From positions 1-29,819 of the IMG/VR virus record IMGVR_UViG_3300023174_004575: 29,819 nt of DNA; one strand, 5' to 3'. Positions 8,701 to 15,316 of the stretch are shown one piece after another. How positions within the stretch are numbered: the stretch's first letter is position 1; each line of letters begins with the position of its first letter. Below the pieces are notes generated by a model, which searched no databases, was not told where the DNA came from, and was given only the letters and a program-made list of their open reading frames with translations. Made by a program: the position numbers and the translations under genes. Source of the stretch: a virus.

Positions 8701-11700
8701 TACAGGAAATATTCCAGCATTTAATAATGCTTTAGAAGGTCCTGTTCGTCCCGGCGAACTATAGCTAACAGAAGGCCACATATAAGTTAAGCCGTTGTTA
8801 CTTCCCCAGTTTTCCGTTTGTCTCCAATATCCATAAGGAGGGTCCTGCATCATACAGAACAAATTTGGATTTTCGTATCCATACGGAACTGCATTTCTAG
8901 ATTCTGGATTTCTAGTAGCATTGTACATTATCTTCGGATTCTCTGGAAGATTTACAATGCCTCTACGCAGTGCTTCTGGAATTGGAGGATTTTCAACAAT
9001 TGGAACTTCATAGTTTCCAGTTGTCCACCATACACCAAATTTATTATTTGGAATGTTAATATAATCAGTAATACCACTGATATTATAAGCAGTTGTAACA
9101 CCAGAGCACGCACCACGAATTATAATTGGAGATGGATCTGTTGCTGGATTTGCAAATGTAATTCTCCAAAGATACTGGCCATCTACCTTTTGTGCACCAG
9201 ACATCAAATAGGATCTTTCGGAATCATTTCCGGGTGCAAGATATACAGTCTGGTATACCATACCGTTTCCACGAGTATTACAATCACCAATAACTGTATT
9301 AAGTTTTCTACCAAGACGCATTGTGATTGCGCCACATACACCATACATGGTAAGGCCAGCAATCAATACTGGTAATCCTTTATTATCAAGCATAACTTGA
9401 CCACCAGTAGCACTGGTTACACAGCTGTAGGTATAAGGATTCCAGTGAGTATACCTACCTGCTTTATTCAAATATTGATGACGTATATTTTCATAATACA
9501 TTACACCAGCTTCGGCAACATACTGTGTAACTAAAGTTTTAGTAGAACCTGTAACATAAAACCCTTGAACTAATCCAGTTGGTTCAAAATAAGCTCCACC
9601 TAAATTGAGATTTTGAGCTAGATCATTATCTGCAACAATATTATATTTACCTTCCAGATACAATTTTTCATCTTGAATCCATACATTGATTGGGCGTTGA
9701 ATACCGTTCCAATTTGATCCAGAAATACCGGGATATGTGCCTTCTTTTTGTTTTACTGCTCTATAAACATTTCCAACAGCAACTTGTCTTCCCCAGTTAA
9801 CATCATAATTCAATGCCATGAATGCCATTGGATACCAGTGGCTCCAATAGTGTTTGTAAAGAGTTCCAGCAGGCAAAGTATTTCCGGGATATGGGAATCC
9901 AGAAGAATCTAACATACTGGGTGTCCATACTGTCTCATTTCCTATTAATTGTCTGCTAACAGATCCCATGGTCAAACCATTTAATCCATATGGACCTTTA
10001 GTTGGAATATAGTTTGCTGGACCATAATTTGAAGCTGCATTTATAGCTGTGATTCCCCATACGGGATTTAAATGCCAAGAATTCCATTGTGGTGCTTTAT
10101 TATCGCCACAACGAGCAACAGAACCCAATCTGGAACCATTTATTCCAGTCGGATCAAATTTTTGAGCCGCCGACAACCCAAATACTTCATAGCAAAGACT
10201 AGCATTAAATGTTTGTGCAGGGGCGTTTGAATTTAAATAATTTGCTGGCAACCACCAAATTGGTGATCCTGACGCTAAACCAATTACTTGTCCAATTTGC
10301 CAATTGAAATTTGAATAAATTCCAAATGAAGATCCATAGGAATAAGAATTACCATAAAATAATTTTTGTCTATCTATTGATCTAGTACCAGCACCCTCAA
10401 CCTTTAATTGGTTCATTATACCACCATAGGTATAGATAGAATCAAAATTATTAGAAACTTCTCTTTGTACATAACCAGGTGATTGATTTGTTGTTAAATA
10501 ATTATAACTGTAATAATTTGTTTTATTACGGTTCACTGATGAAGATGCTGGAGTTGTGTCTGGATATGGAACAAAATCATTTGAATTTTGATTCAATAAT
10601 CCTGTGAAAAAATTGTCAAGAGAAGAATTTGTATATCCTTGTATGCCTACGTTATTTCTATAATAACCATAATTGCCTATAAAACTATTGTCCGCACATA
10701 ATCCATTGTGTCTTTTAAAATCTTCAACATAATCTGTCCAATGCATTGAAGTCCAATCAGTCAATGCTGCAGCATATTCTGCGGCAATAGATTGATCTCT
10801 ACTTCCACTTGCAGCAATGTTGTCTGCTCTACTTATAGATCCAAGTGCAGTCAAACCATTAACAAATTTTGATGAATTTGAATTTGTTGTGAATCCATGT
10901 GTCAAAAGATATGAACGAAATGATGTTATTCCTTGTGTTATCAAATAATCTGGTGCTGCACAAATTCCTGTATATGATGCATACCAACAATTTCCAGTTG
11001 CAGAATTGTTTGGATATAAAAAACCACTACCAAACAATGTACTTCCAAAAAATGTATTTCCTCCTCTTCCTCCTCTATTAAATGTTGCACCAATATTTCT
11101 AAAATCCCAGAATATATAATATTCGTCATCACTTTCCATACCGTTTAAAACAAATCCGGTATTTCCCATGACCTGCATTATATTTTGTAGCTCTTTGCGA
11201 ATAAAATTAAATTTACGTTTTAACCAAGGAGTTCTTAATGGATCTTCTGTGGAACTATTTCCCCATGCACTACTACTCGGAACATCGTATATAAGTTCGT
11301 AACCAATACCTCTATTGAATCCACAAAGACCACTGCATATTGCTCTATAATGTCTGCTATTGTCATATATTCTATTTGCAGAAGGAATCCATCTACTCAT
11401 TGAAACAATTTCATTTATACTGGTCAAACCAATATGACCAGTATTACCAAATGTAAATCCAAAATATCCTGTTGCGCTATTTAATGGAGCTACATTCCAA
11501 TCTATATCAAATGGACTAGTCCATTTATCACTGCCTACTCCCGGCCAGCTTGCTTCAGTTACACCTTGAGCATATGTAGTTGGAAACCGTCCAGCTGCAA
11601 GTTCAGATCTGCTTGGCCCCCATACACCACTTTGATCACGAATTATTGGAAACAAATATGTTAATCCATTTTGGCTACCATAAGTCTCACCTTGCCCATA

Positions 11701-11796
11701 CCATCCATAATATGGAACCCATGCATAAGAATATACAGTTGGATTATTGTTGCCAATCGATTGAGAAATATTAGTGTTCAGTAATAATGGATGCAT
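5773..11796 (-). CDS. Giant virion protein, two tandem units of about 960-985 residues
   Basis: A 2007-residue protein with no signal peptide, no transmembrane segment and no family I recognise. It is an internal duplication. Each unit contains, in order: a GLTYLFP or GLTYMWP start; an acidic WDF motif (ESDDEYYIFWDF at 221-232; ECDDEY from 1181); HWYPMAFMAL; PGISGSNWN; YYENIRHQYLNK or YYENMRHQYLNK; ERSYL.SGAQKVDG.YLWRITF; and VPIVENPP. The conserved acids on predicted strands resemble glycoside-hydrolase barrels. The size, composition (Asn, Tyr, Trp, Gly) and late promoter suggest a tail-fibre, baseplate or other host-contact protein. The ATG at 11796 follows a CTAAATA promoter by 30 nt. A separate gene with a third unit follows. 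Confidence 0.8.
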   Translation of the reverse strand: MHPLLLNTNISQSIGNNNPTVYSYAWVPYYGWYGQGETYGSQNGLTYLFPIIRDQSGVWGPSRSELAAGRFPTTYAQGVTEASWPGVGSDKWTSPFDIDWNVAPLNSATGYFGFTFGNTGHIGLTSINEIVSMSRWIPSANRIYDNSRHYRAICSGLCGFNRGIGYELIYDVPSSSAWGNSSTEDPLRTPWLKRKFNFIRKELQNIMQVMGNTGFVLNGMESDDEYYIFWDFRNIGATFNRGGRGGNTFFGSTLFGSGFLYPNNSATGNCWYASYTGICAAPDYLITQGITSFRSYLLTHGFTTNSNSSKFVNGLTALGSISRADNIAASGSRDQSIAAEYAAALTDWTSMHWTDYVEDFKRHNGLCADNSFIGNYGYYRNNVGIQGYTNSSLDNFFTGLLNQNSNDFVPYPDTTPASSSVNRNKTNYYSYNYLTTNQSPGYVQREVSNNFDSIYTYGGIMNQLKVEGAGTRSIDRQKLFYGNSYSYGSSFGIYSNFNWQIGQVIGLASGSPIWWLPANYLNSNAPAQTFNASLCYEVFGLSAAQKFDPTGINGSRLGSVARCGDNKAPQWNSWHLNPVWGITAINAASNYGPANYIPTKGPYGLNGLTMGSVSRQLIGNETVWTPSMLDSSGFPYPGNTLPAGTLYKHYWSHWYPMAFMALNYDVNWGRQVAVGNVYRAVKQKEGTYPGISGSNWNGIQRPINVWIQDEKLYLEGKYNIVADNDLAQNLNLGGAYFEPTGLVQGFYVTGSTKTLVTQYVAEAGVMYYENIRHQYLNKAGRYTHWNPYTYSCVTSATGGQVMLDNKGLPVLIAGLTMYGVCGAITMRLGRKLNTVIGDCNTRGNGMVYQTVYLAPGNDSERSYLMSGAQKVDGQYLWRITFANPATDPSPIIIRGACSGVTTAYNISGITDYINIPNNKFGVWWTTGNYEVPIVENPPIPEALRRGIVNLPENPKIMYNATRNPESRNAVPYGYENPNLFCMMQDPPYGYWRQTENWGSNNGLTYMWPSVSYSSPGRTGPSKALLNAGIFPVAGGSDITQTAEWAGVGGETNTDNGDILGATAPWNSATGYIGFTFGSTGFITTSLVDRIVSDYSWIPNKYRVFYPSRIWRWVDQLGGVYGVGITGSEQFLATKYDASQGATYLSRVWTPWIKRKINFARAEFKAFYLRAASLGFTMAHWECDDEYSSTANWDFRSIGQGGNNAGDPEFYKVMLYPNFSPSGSTWYANFYGSSAAPDSLIAEGITSMEAFLLTRGFTSNPSGFRYVRGLTALGNVNTQGNIAAGGSPFQYLQPEYQAALQDWIAYMWTDCVNDFKQYNGICADNSLSGNYYYARTNVATKEYMPPSYNNPAPDLYLTNSLTRSGNDYVPYPNPSRDPIDADINVTNYYGYNNFNLTLTAMYNSPMSKVGDIDNMNFYGVAQIDQQSNAYQLIDRNLDVKGNSYKLSSSGVTFGKGTLGWYDYSVMLFYRNNNSTGPLYNDTDARKWLPEFYLGSCAPAQIVICRACAETLGNCGFFKFDPTGAFGSSAANQLKVGFDRAPHYLGWHLNPVWGINVKTFNGGATIGPANYAPILQKQIISSMGLTYGCISRELIGGSTSTTTYSNTGRLDNCGNPFPGNTLPAGTLYNQYWTHWYPMAFMALLGDVKTGRHMASVNVATAKLQMNDPVNYPGISGSNWNKIQKPINSWIAHPYWSNLEPSKPNSSILNFYFVPKGITFNYELLTTSATGVTFVYGETSPMYYENMRHQYLNKTGRFSYWNPPQYTCTTSISTSYMSGVGAGNFPRYFPQATTSNPVRTGGLTYFGVCGAMAMNLARPINTVLGELQTKGNGIVWETIYLAPVNMDERSYLISGAQKVDGDYLWRITFAHPATQSPIIVRGSVSGITTAYNINTVTDYINNPNSKFGIWWTSDRYEVPIVENPPVSEAERLGVLNLPDNPPFQYNPFTMTEANTRPAINAFAFNWPFDTGSDTTTLNNWAANVNLFDYVSPLAFFTQRTLNDDWKDGIG
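5995..8959 (-). repeat. Giant protein repeat unit 2 (approximate)
   Basis: The second coding unit, about residues 946-1933, ending after VPIVENPPVSEAERLG. A tail of about 70 residues follows (INAFAFNWPFDTGSD onward) that resembles the start of the separate third-unit gene (IEPYSFAFGYWTFNSD). Confidence 0.8.
8960..11796 (-). repeat. Giant protein repeat unit 1 (approximate)
   Basis: The first coding unit, residues 1 to about 945, ending just after VPIVENPPIPEALRRG. Matching landmarks in unit 2 lie about 960 (DDEY motif) to 985 (VENPP motif) residues further on. Confidence 0.8.
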
Positions 11797-11799
11797 TAT

Positions 11800-11827
11800 T
11801 TGACTTTCAAACGGTTCCGTGTATAAT
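11800..11827 (+). promoter_or_regulatory. Sigma70-like promoter TTGACT-N16-TATAAT
   Basis: -35 TTGACT (11800-11805), 16-bp spacer, perfect -10 TATAAT (11822-11827). It reads into the gene at 11837, whose ATG lies 9 nt past the -10. Its last base is shared with the minus-strand late promoter CTAAATA. Confidence 0.72.
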
Positions 11828-11833
11828 ATTTAG
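11827..11833 (-). promoter_or_regulatory. T4-type late promoter CTAAATA for the giant gene
   Basis: Minus-strand CTAAATA, 30 nt before ATG 11796. It is back to back with the sigma70-like promoter on +, so the two divergent promoters may interfere. Confidence 0.65.
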
Positions 11834-11836
11834 ACT

Positions 11837-12037
11837 ATGAGCAATAAAGATTTGGAAGAATTTATTTATGAGTATGGCCAAGTTCTTTACAGGCTTGGAA
11901 GGCTAGAAACTGACGGTAAGGAAACCCAAAAGGATTACAATAAAATGTCAAAACGAAAAGAAGAATTAATGAATCTTTTTGATGGTCATTTTAAATCTTC
12001 AACCAAAAAATTGGCAGAAACTTTAGGGGTTCTGTGA
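11837..12037 (+). CDS. Hypothetical small helical protein
   Basis: A 66-residue, charged, probably all-helical protein (MSNKDLEEFIYEYGQVLYRL onward) with no recognised family. It has a good sigma70-like promoter directly upstream but no Shine-Dalgarno sequence, so its transcript would have a leader of only a few bases. Its 3' end overlaps that of the converging gene at 12023-12220 by 15 bases. An early or middle gene is inferred from the promoter type. Confidence 0.62.
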   Translation: MSNKDLEEFIYEYGQVLYRLGRLETDGKETQKDYNKMSKRKEELMNLFDGHFKSSTKKLAETLGVL

Positions 12038-12220
12038 TCTATTTCCAAAAGTTGTTTTGATTATTTCTTTGGCTTTTTCTGAAGTCACACCTTGGCGACT
12101 CATAGAATCCCAAAATTGATCCATCATAAATTTATTGACATCATCTAATTCAGAACTTCTATTTTCAGATGGTTTAGAAGTTTCAACGTTATAGACATTT
12201 CCTTCGTTTATATCTTTCAT
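12023..12220 (-). CDS. Hypothetical small protein
   Basis: A 65-residue protein starting MKDINEGNVYNVETSKPSEN, with INE|G at residues 4-7 (again an [L/I]-x-E pattern). The C-terminal helix-rich part (FWDSMSRQGVTSEKAKEIIK) has no recognised family. ATAAATA lies 5 nt upstream of the ATG, giving a predicted leaderless late transcript. Confidence 0.58.
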   Translation of the reverse strand: MKDINEGNVYNVETSKPSENRSSELDDVNKFMMDQFWDSMSRQGVTSEKAKEIIKTTFGNRSQNP

Positions 12221-12225
12221 ATTAA

Positions 12226-12232
12226 TATTTAT
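12226..12232 (-). promoter_or_regulatory. T4-type late promoter ATAAATA
   Basis: Minus-strand ATAAATA, 5 nt before ATG 12220. It overlaps the ATG (12231) of the divergent + gene. Confidence 0.65.
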
Positions 12233-12530
12233 GCCCAGACATCGAAAAACATCGACTCAACCCAAGCGCAAATACAATAAAAAGACTGTGGTGGTTCCCA
12301 AAAAGATATACCCAGAATATGTTCAAAATTTTATAGATGAAGTAGAGTCCAAAACTCTTTATAAAGTTACTGTTGCACAGTATAATGAGGGATCTGGCTA
12401 TCACGTGGGTGTGTGCAAGGCTATACCACATGGAAGATACCATTGTATCTGGATGGTCAGTTATGCCAAAACCAAAGAAGAATTAGATCAATTTTGGACC
12501 GTAAATGATAGTCTAAATAGTGTAGAATGA
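12231..12530 (+). CDS. Hypothetical basic protein
   Basis: A 99-residue protein with a strongly basic N-terminus (PRHRKTSTQPKRKYNKK), then a mixed alpha/beta region with YNEGSGYHVGVCKAIPHGRY and an acidic C-terminal helix. No family was recognised. The stop overlaps the ATG of the next gene (ATGA at 12527-12530), supporting a real operon on + and arguing against the 73-codon ORF on the other strand. No SD is visible before the ATG. Confidence 0.62.
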   Translation: MPRHRKTSTQPKRKYNKKTVVVPKKIYPEYVQNFIDEVESKTLYKVTVAQYNEGSGYHVGVCKAIPHGRYHCIWMVSYAKTKEELDQFWTVNDSLNSVE

Positions 12531-12985
12531 TTGATGGAACCTACAAAAAAGTAATTTATTACGATCTTCCTGCATTATGGGCTGCGGCTGGAGGTGGATC
12601 AACTGTATTGACTGTAGATGTTTCAAACTATAGATGGATGAAAGGATTTGCAGTAAAAATTGGTACTGATGTAGATATTGGTACAAACACACCAGTAATT
12701 TCTGCAACTTATTACACTATTAATTCTGAAATAACACTTACTCAACAAATCGCTAATGGTGGCTTTACAATACCAAACTCGGCAAAATCAATTTGTGGTA
12801 ATGCAACTACTTCTGGATTTTCAACATTAGCAATACCAAATAATTCTACATGGGGACACACTTTATGTAAAGCTGCAAGTGGTCAGCTTTCGTGGTTATG
12901 GTATCCATATAGATTAAAAAAATTAACATACAGCGCACCCAATAATGGAAATGCCGCTGATTCGGGATTACTACTTCTTTTTTGA
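12527..12985 (+). CDS. Hypothetical beta-rich, possibly structural protein
   Basis: A 152-residue protein rich in Thr, Ser, Gly, Asn and aromatics with alternating hydrophobic residues (VIYYDLPALWAAAGGGSTVL, VDVSNYRWMKGFAVKIG), as in beta-sandwich virion appendage or decoration proteins. There is no specific family match. It is coupled to the preceding gene by ATGA. The following gene has its own late promoter one base after this stop. Confidence 0.6.
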   Translation: MIDGTYKKVIYYDLPALWAAAGGGSTVLTVDVSNYRWMKGFAVKIGTDVDIGTNTPVISATYYTINSEITLTQQIANGGFTIPNSAKSICGNATTSGFSTLAIPNNSTWGHTLCKAASGQLSWLWYPYRLKKLTYSAPNNGNAADSGLLLLF

Positions 12986-12992
12986 ATAAATA
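12986..12992 (+). promoter_or_regulatory. T4-type late promoter ATAAATA (plus strand)
   Basis: ATAAATA directly after the stop of the preceding gene and 5 nt before ATG 12998. This is the same spacing as in several minus-strand genes, so a leaderless mRNA is predicted. Confidence 0.72.
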
Positions 12993-12997
12993 ATATT

Positions 12998-13261
12998 ATG
13001 AGAACCTATAGAAAAATAAATCAACTTCCCATCCGTACTCACGGTAGCACTTGGATAAACAATGAAGGCGCTTTGGTTGTAAACCAAACTGCATCAGCAG
13101 TAAACTTTACTTATACCGCATTAACACCAGCAGGTATCACCGCAGATATTATAATGCAACTTGCTGCTAATAGCAGCACTTTAATCCCAATTTTTCTATA
13201 TTCTTGGGATACTTCTCCAAAGGGAAGCGCTGCAGGTATTACATTCTATACTGTGACTTAA
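12998..13261 (+). CDS. Hypothetical beta-rich, possibly structural protein
   Basis: An 87-residue protein: a basic start (MRTYRKINQLPIRTHG), then strands such as ALVVNQTASAVNFTYTAL and a C-terminal GSAAGITFYTVT. The composition resembles the neighbour at 12527 and small decoration or fibre-associated proteins, but no family is recognised. The predicted late promoter puts +1 at the A of the ATG. Confidence 0.6.
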   Translation: MRTYRKINQLPIRTHGSTWINNEGALVVNQTASAVNFTYTALTPAGITADIIMQLAANSSTLIPIFLYSWDTSPKGSAAGITFYTVT

Positions 13262-13262
13262 T

Positions 13263-13469
13263 ATGTCCAAAGAAACCCGTTGTCTGGTAACCAATCAAAT
13301 CCTTAAAAAAGGTGAATGGTTCTGGTTATCATGGGAAATGGATGCGGCCATCTCAGCACAAGGTCTAGCAGAAATAGAAATTCGTCGTCATGATCCTGAC
13401 GACGAATTTGCTAAAATGATCTGGCAAGAATGGGAATGGTCCCGAGAGATCGGGTATCCCGATCTTTAA
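13263..13469 (+). CDS. Hypothetical acidic protein
   Basis: A 68-residue protein (MSKETRCLVTNQILKKGEWF onward) with a Trp-rich acidic C-terminus (MIWQEWEWSREIGYPDL). It starts two bases after the preceding stop, so the two genes are probably co-transcribed. The last codons form the stem of an intrinsic terminator, and the stop overlaps that of the converging gene by four bases. No family was recognised. Confidence 0.6.
   Translation: MSKETRCLVTNQILKKGEWFWLSWEMDAAISAQGLAEIEIRRHDPDDEFAKMIWQEWEWSREIGYPDL
13447..13467. terminator. Terminator hairpin embedded in coding sequence
   Basis: A perfect 8-bp stem AGATCGGG/CCCGATCT (13447-13465) with a 3-nt loop is followed by TTTAATCTTT. It lies in the final codons of the + gene and next to the stop of the converging minus gene, so it may serve both strands. 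Confidence 0.6.
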
Positions 13470-14320
13470 TCTTTACGTAATTGTTTTTGCATTACTTCTA
13501 AAGCATTAGAAGCCCAACTATGTTTTTCTTCACCATGCTTCTCTGGACCATCACGAACAATTTCTAAAATCTTTCCAAGTTTTTCAGATGCTGATTCGGT
13601 TCCTTTGAACATGCCTTTAGGTGCATTTTCCATGTTTGGAGTTTTTGAAGGAATTTCAGAATCAGCTCCAGTGACTATACGTCCACGAACAGCTTTTTTA
13701 GCCTCATTCATCATTCTTGAAATCTTAGAATTAATTGATTCTCTTACTGTCTGCCAATTGGCAGTAGGAGCCGTATAACGATAATCATCTTCAGGTTCTT
13801 CAGGATAATTTTCTTGTTCGCGTCTTGCTATATTTTCAAGTGCAGCTGCACGGATGGCTGCGGCTTGAGCTATTTCATCTTCGAAATCTGAATCTTCTGG
13901 ATCAGCCATAACACCATCTTTTCCGTCTGCAGCAACATCATTGGCATTTCCAGCTGGTTTGGCGTCAACTGGACCGGTATTTTGAGCTAGTTGAGCCAAT
14001 CTCTCAGCATTTTTCATTCTTCTAAGATTTACATATTCCCCAACGATACCATCGGCAAGTTTAATTGTTCCAGGAGAAGAAGGACCAAGACGGCTAATTG
14101 CATCCATAACATCGGCAGGATGAGCGCTTGGTGATTCTGGATTAATTACAGTTGGTTGAGGCATTTGACCCATTAATTGGGCTATTTTAGCAGGATCTGT
14201 AATTTTTTTGGCTTTAGCTTCATTTGCTTCATTAATCATACGAAAGCCATTTTGTTGAGCTTGTAGCCCGGCGCGATTTAAAGAATGAATCCAACCGTAA
14301 TAACCTTTATTGTTCTTCAT
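13466..14320 (-). CDS. Putative head-internal protein with N-terminal targeting segment
   Basis: A 284-residue protein starting MKNNKGYYGWIHSLNRAGLQ. The first 31 residues form a helical segment ending in MINE|ANEAK (INE at 29-31), an [L/I]-x-E|A site of the T4 prohead-protease type. The rest is acidic and Ala/Pro-rich, with a DPEDSDFEDEIAQAAAIRAA helix and a C-terminal HSWASNALEVMQKQLRKD. No enzymatic domain was seen. CTAAATA lies 5 nt before the ATG. A core or internal head protein is inferred from the start segment and promoter. Confidence 0.68.
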   Translation of the reverse strand: MKNNKGYYGWIHSLNRAGLQAQQNGFRMINEANEAKAKKITDPAKIAQLMGQMPQPTVINPESPSAHPADVMDAISRLGPSSPGTIKLADGIVGEYVNLRRMKNAERLAQLAQNTGPVDAKPAGNANDVAADGKDGVMADPEDSDFEDEIAQAAAIRAAALENIARREQENYPEEPEDDYRYTAPTANWQTVRESINSKISRMMNEAKKAVRGRIVTGADSEIPSKTPNMENAPKGMFKGTESASEKLGKILEIVRDGPEKHGEEKHSWASNALEVMQKQLRKD

Positions 14321-14325
14321 ATCAA

Positions 14326-14332
14326 TATTTAG
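14326..14332 (-). promoter_or_regulatory. T4-type late promoter CTAAATA
   Basis: Minus-strand CTAAATA, 5 nt before ATG 14320. It sits 3 bp from the -35 box of the divergent sigma70-like promoter at 14335. Confidence 0.7.
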
Positions 14333-14334
14333 AT

Positions 14335-14362
14335 TTGACTTCTGTTATATACGATATATACT
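14335..14362 (+). promoter_or_regulatory. Sigma70-like promoter TTGACT-N16-TATACT
   Basis: -35 TTGACT (14335-14340), 16-bp spacer, -10 TATACT (14357-14362). The ATG at 14369 is 7 bases past the -10, the usual +1 position, so the mRNA would be leaderless. It likely drives the RNA island. Confidence 0.72.
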
Positions 14363-14368
14363 AGTGGT

Positions 14369-14494
14369 ATGGATTACGGATCACATGGTGCTGGAAAAGG
14401 AAGTTCTCCGAGACCTGTAAATTTAGAACAGTATGGTAAGAATTTTGAAGCAATCTTCAAGAAAAAGAAGAAGTCAAAAAAGATTAAGAAGTAA
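14369..14494 (+). CDS. Small conserved phage protein of the GS..RP...Y..NF..IF type
   Basis: A 41-residue protein: MDYGSHGAGKGSSPRPVNLE, then QYGKNFEAIF and a poly-lysine tail ending in TAA at 14492-14494. The order GS-xx-RP-x(5)-Y-xx-NF-xx-IF is shared by short proteins of unknown function in many phages and bacteria; I recognise this pattern from general knowledge, not from a search. It has a well-formed promoter directly upstream. The basic tail suggests RNA or DNA contact. It is the first gene of the island that continues with tRNA-Gly six bases later. Confidence 0.75.
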   Translation: MDYGSHGAGKGSSPRPVNLEQYGKNFEAIFKKKKKSKKIKK

Positions 14495-14500
14495 ATTTTT

Positions 14501-14571
14501 GCGAATGTAACTCAGTGGTAGAGTCTCGGTTTTCCAAACCGATGGTCGTGGGTTCGAATCCCATCGTTCGC
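14501..14571 (+). tRNA. tRNA-Gly (anticodon TCC)
   Basis: A complete 71-nt cloverleaf. The acceptor GCGAATG pairs with CGTTCGC, the D arm is ACTC/GAGT, the anticodon stem TCGGT/ACCGA encloses loop TTTCCAA (anticodon TCC), and the T arm is GTGGG/CCCAT around TTCGAAT. CCA is not encoded. Confidence 0.96.
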
Positions 14572-14597
14572 TTTTGACAATTAAAGACTATAAAACT

Positions 14598-14707
14598 GTA
14601 TAGGGATAACTGATACCCTAGCAGTAATCAGAGGTGGGGCGCGGGATACCTCAGAAGAACGCGCAGGGCTAGTACTATACTTCCCAGACCTTGATCAGGG
14701 CTGGAAA
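14598..14707 (+). ncRNA. Unidentified structured RNA with an H-type pseudoknot
   Basis: This noncoding spacer between two tRNA genes folds well by eye. An outer stem GTATAG/CTATAC (14598-14603 with 14675-14680) encloses CTAGC/GCTAG (14618-14622 with 14668-14672). Inside is an H-type pseudoknot: stem 1 GAGGT/ACCTC (14631-14635 with 14648-14652) and stem 2 GCGCG/CGCGC (14639-14643 with 14660-14664), with an A-rich third loop. A further hairpin CCAG/CTGG lies at 14684-14704. A TTGACA at 14574 with TGTATA 17 bp downstream could be its promoter, although co-transcription with the tRNAs is equally likely. It does not match RNase P, 6S or any riboswitch class I know. T4 also has two stable RNAs of unknown role in its tRNA cluster. 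Confidence 0.6.
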
Positions 14708-14729
14708 AAGGATTCAATGCCCGACTTTA

Positions 14730-14811
14730 GCGAGTTTACTCAAGCGGTCAACGAGGGCAGATTGTAAATCTGCTGGCTTATGTCTACGAAGGTTCGAATC
14801 CTTCAGCTCGC
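14730..14811 (+). tRNA. tRNA-Tyr (anticodon GTA)
   Basis: An 82-nt class II tRNA with a long variable arm. The acceptor GCGAGTT pairs with AGCTCGC (one T-G pair), the anticodon stem GCAGA/TCTGC encloses TTGTAAA (anticodon GTA), and the T arm is GAAGG/CCTTC around TTCGAAT. CCA is not encoded. Confidence 0.96.
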
Positions 14812-14824
14812 ATTTAGATATACA

Positions 14825-14831
14825 ATAAATA
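14825..14831 (+). promoter_or_regulatory. Possible late promoter ATAAATA overlapping a start codon
   Basis: ATAAATA whose last A is the A of ATG 14831. If used, transcription would begin after that ATG and favour the internal ATG at 14855. It could be a chance match in AT-rich DNA. Confidence 0.35.
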
Positions 14832-15313
14832 TGAAAAATAATTTATACATCACAATGTCATGGGAACTTCAGGCAATAGACAAAATTTGTGAAGAAATAC
14901 GAACAAAACAATTTATAAATGAAAAAACTGCAATATTGCAGTTAAGTTATGAATATTCTGGATTATTAGCACAATTATTGTCACACAAATTGTCTACAAA
15001 AAATGAACCTATTGATATTGAACCAGTAAATATTCCTTATAAATCAGAATTTGAAGCCATTATTCATCCCAATCAAATTGATTCATATGAAAGATTAATT
15101 GTAGTAGATAGTGGATGTTTGTCTGGTAACAATTTTAAAAAAATTAAAACTAAACTGCTTGACTATGGATTTTCTGAAGATAATTTATTATTTTGTTGTG
15201 TAGCATGCAGTACCATTTCTGTTTTTAAACCTGATATTTGTCCAATTTATTTTGATGGTAAAAATGATATGGTTCATTTTTGGTGGGAAACAAAAACTAA
15301 TAGATTTGACTAA
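14831..15313 (+). CDS. Possible phosphoribosyltransferase-fold protein
   Basis: A 160-residue protein from ATG 14831 (upstream codons lie in tRNA-Tyr, so earlier starts are excluded; ATG 14855 is an alternative). The helical N-terminal half (QAIDKICEEIRTKQ) is followed by RLIVVDSGCLSGNNFKKIKT, which resembles the PRPP-binding loop of type I phosphoribosyltransferases (hydrophobic strand, acidic residue, then a Ser/Gly loop). The C-terminal MVHFWWETK recalls the FPW/WE ending of that family. The usual second loop acid is replaced by Ser (VVDSG rather than VVDD), so activity is uncertain. It sits between tRNA-Tyr and the tmRNA. Confidence 0.55.
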   Translation: MKNNLYITMSWELQAIDKICEEIRTKQFINEKTAILQLSYEYSGLLAQLLSHKLSTKNEPIDIEPVNIPYKSEFEAIIHPNQIDSYERLIVVDSGCLSGNNFKKIKTKLLDYGFSEDNLLFCCVACSTISVFKPDICPIYFDGKNDMVHFWWETKTNRFD

Positions 15314-15316
15314 ATA
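15306..15316 (+). promoter_or_regulatory. Overlapping TTGACT and CTAAATA elements before the tmRNA
   Basis: TTGACTAAATA combines a -35-like hexamer (15306-15311) with a late element CTAAATA (15310-15316), overlapping the stop codon of the preceding gene. Late initiation would fall near 15322, just before the tmRNA acceptor piece. No good sigma70 -10 follows at 16-17 bp. Confidence 0.5.

Noticed and set aside
8818-9375. 185-codon + strand ORF
   Set aside because: It is opposite the giant repeat gene, with low-quality composition (Ile, Ser, Asn, Cys runs), no promoter and no ribosome-binding site; an antisense shadow.
12222-12443. 73-codon minus-strand ORF
   Set aside because: It is opposite the + gene at 12231-12530, which is supported by ATGA coupling to its neighbour, and its protein looks like antisense sequence.
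14601-14610. TAGGGATAAC, the first 10 bases of the I-SceI site
   Set aside because: The remaining bases of the 18-bp site do not match. It lies in the predicted stem region of the structured RNA and is most likely chance.
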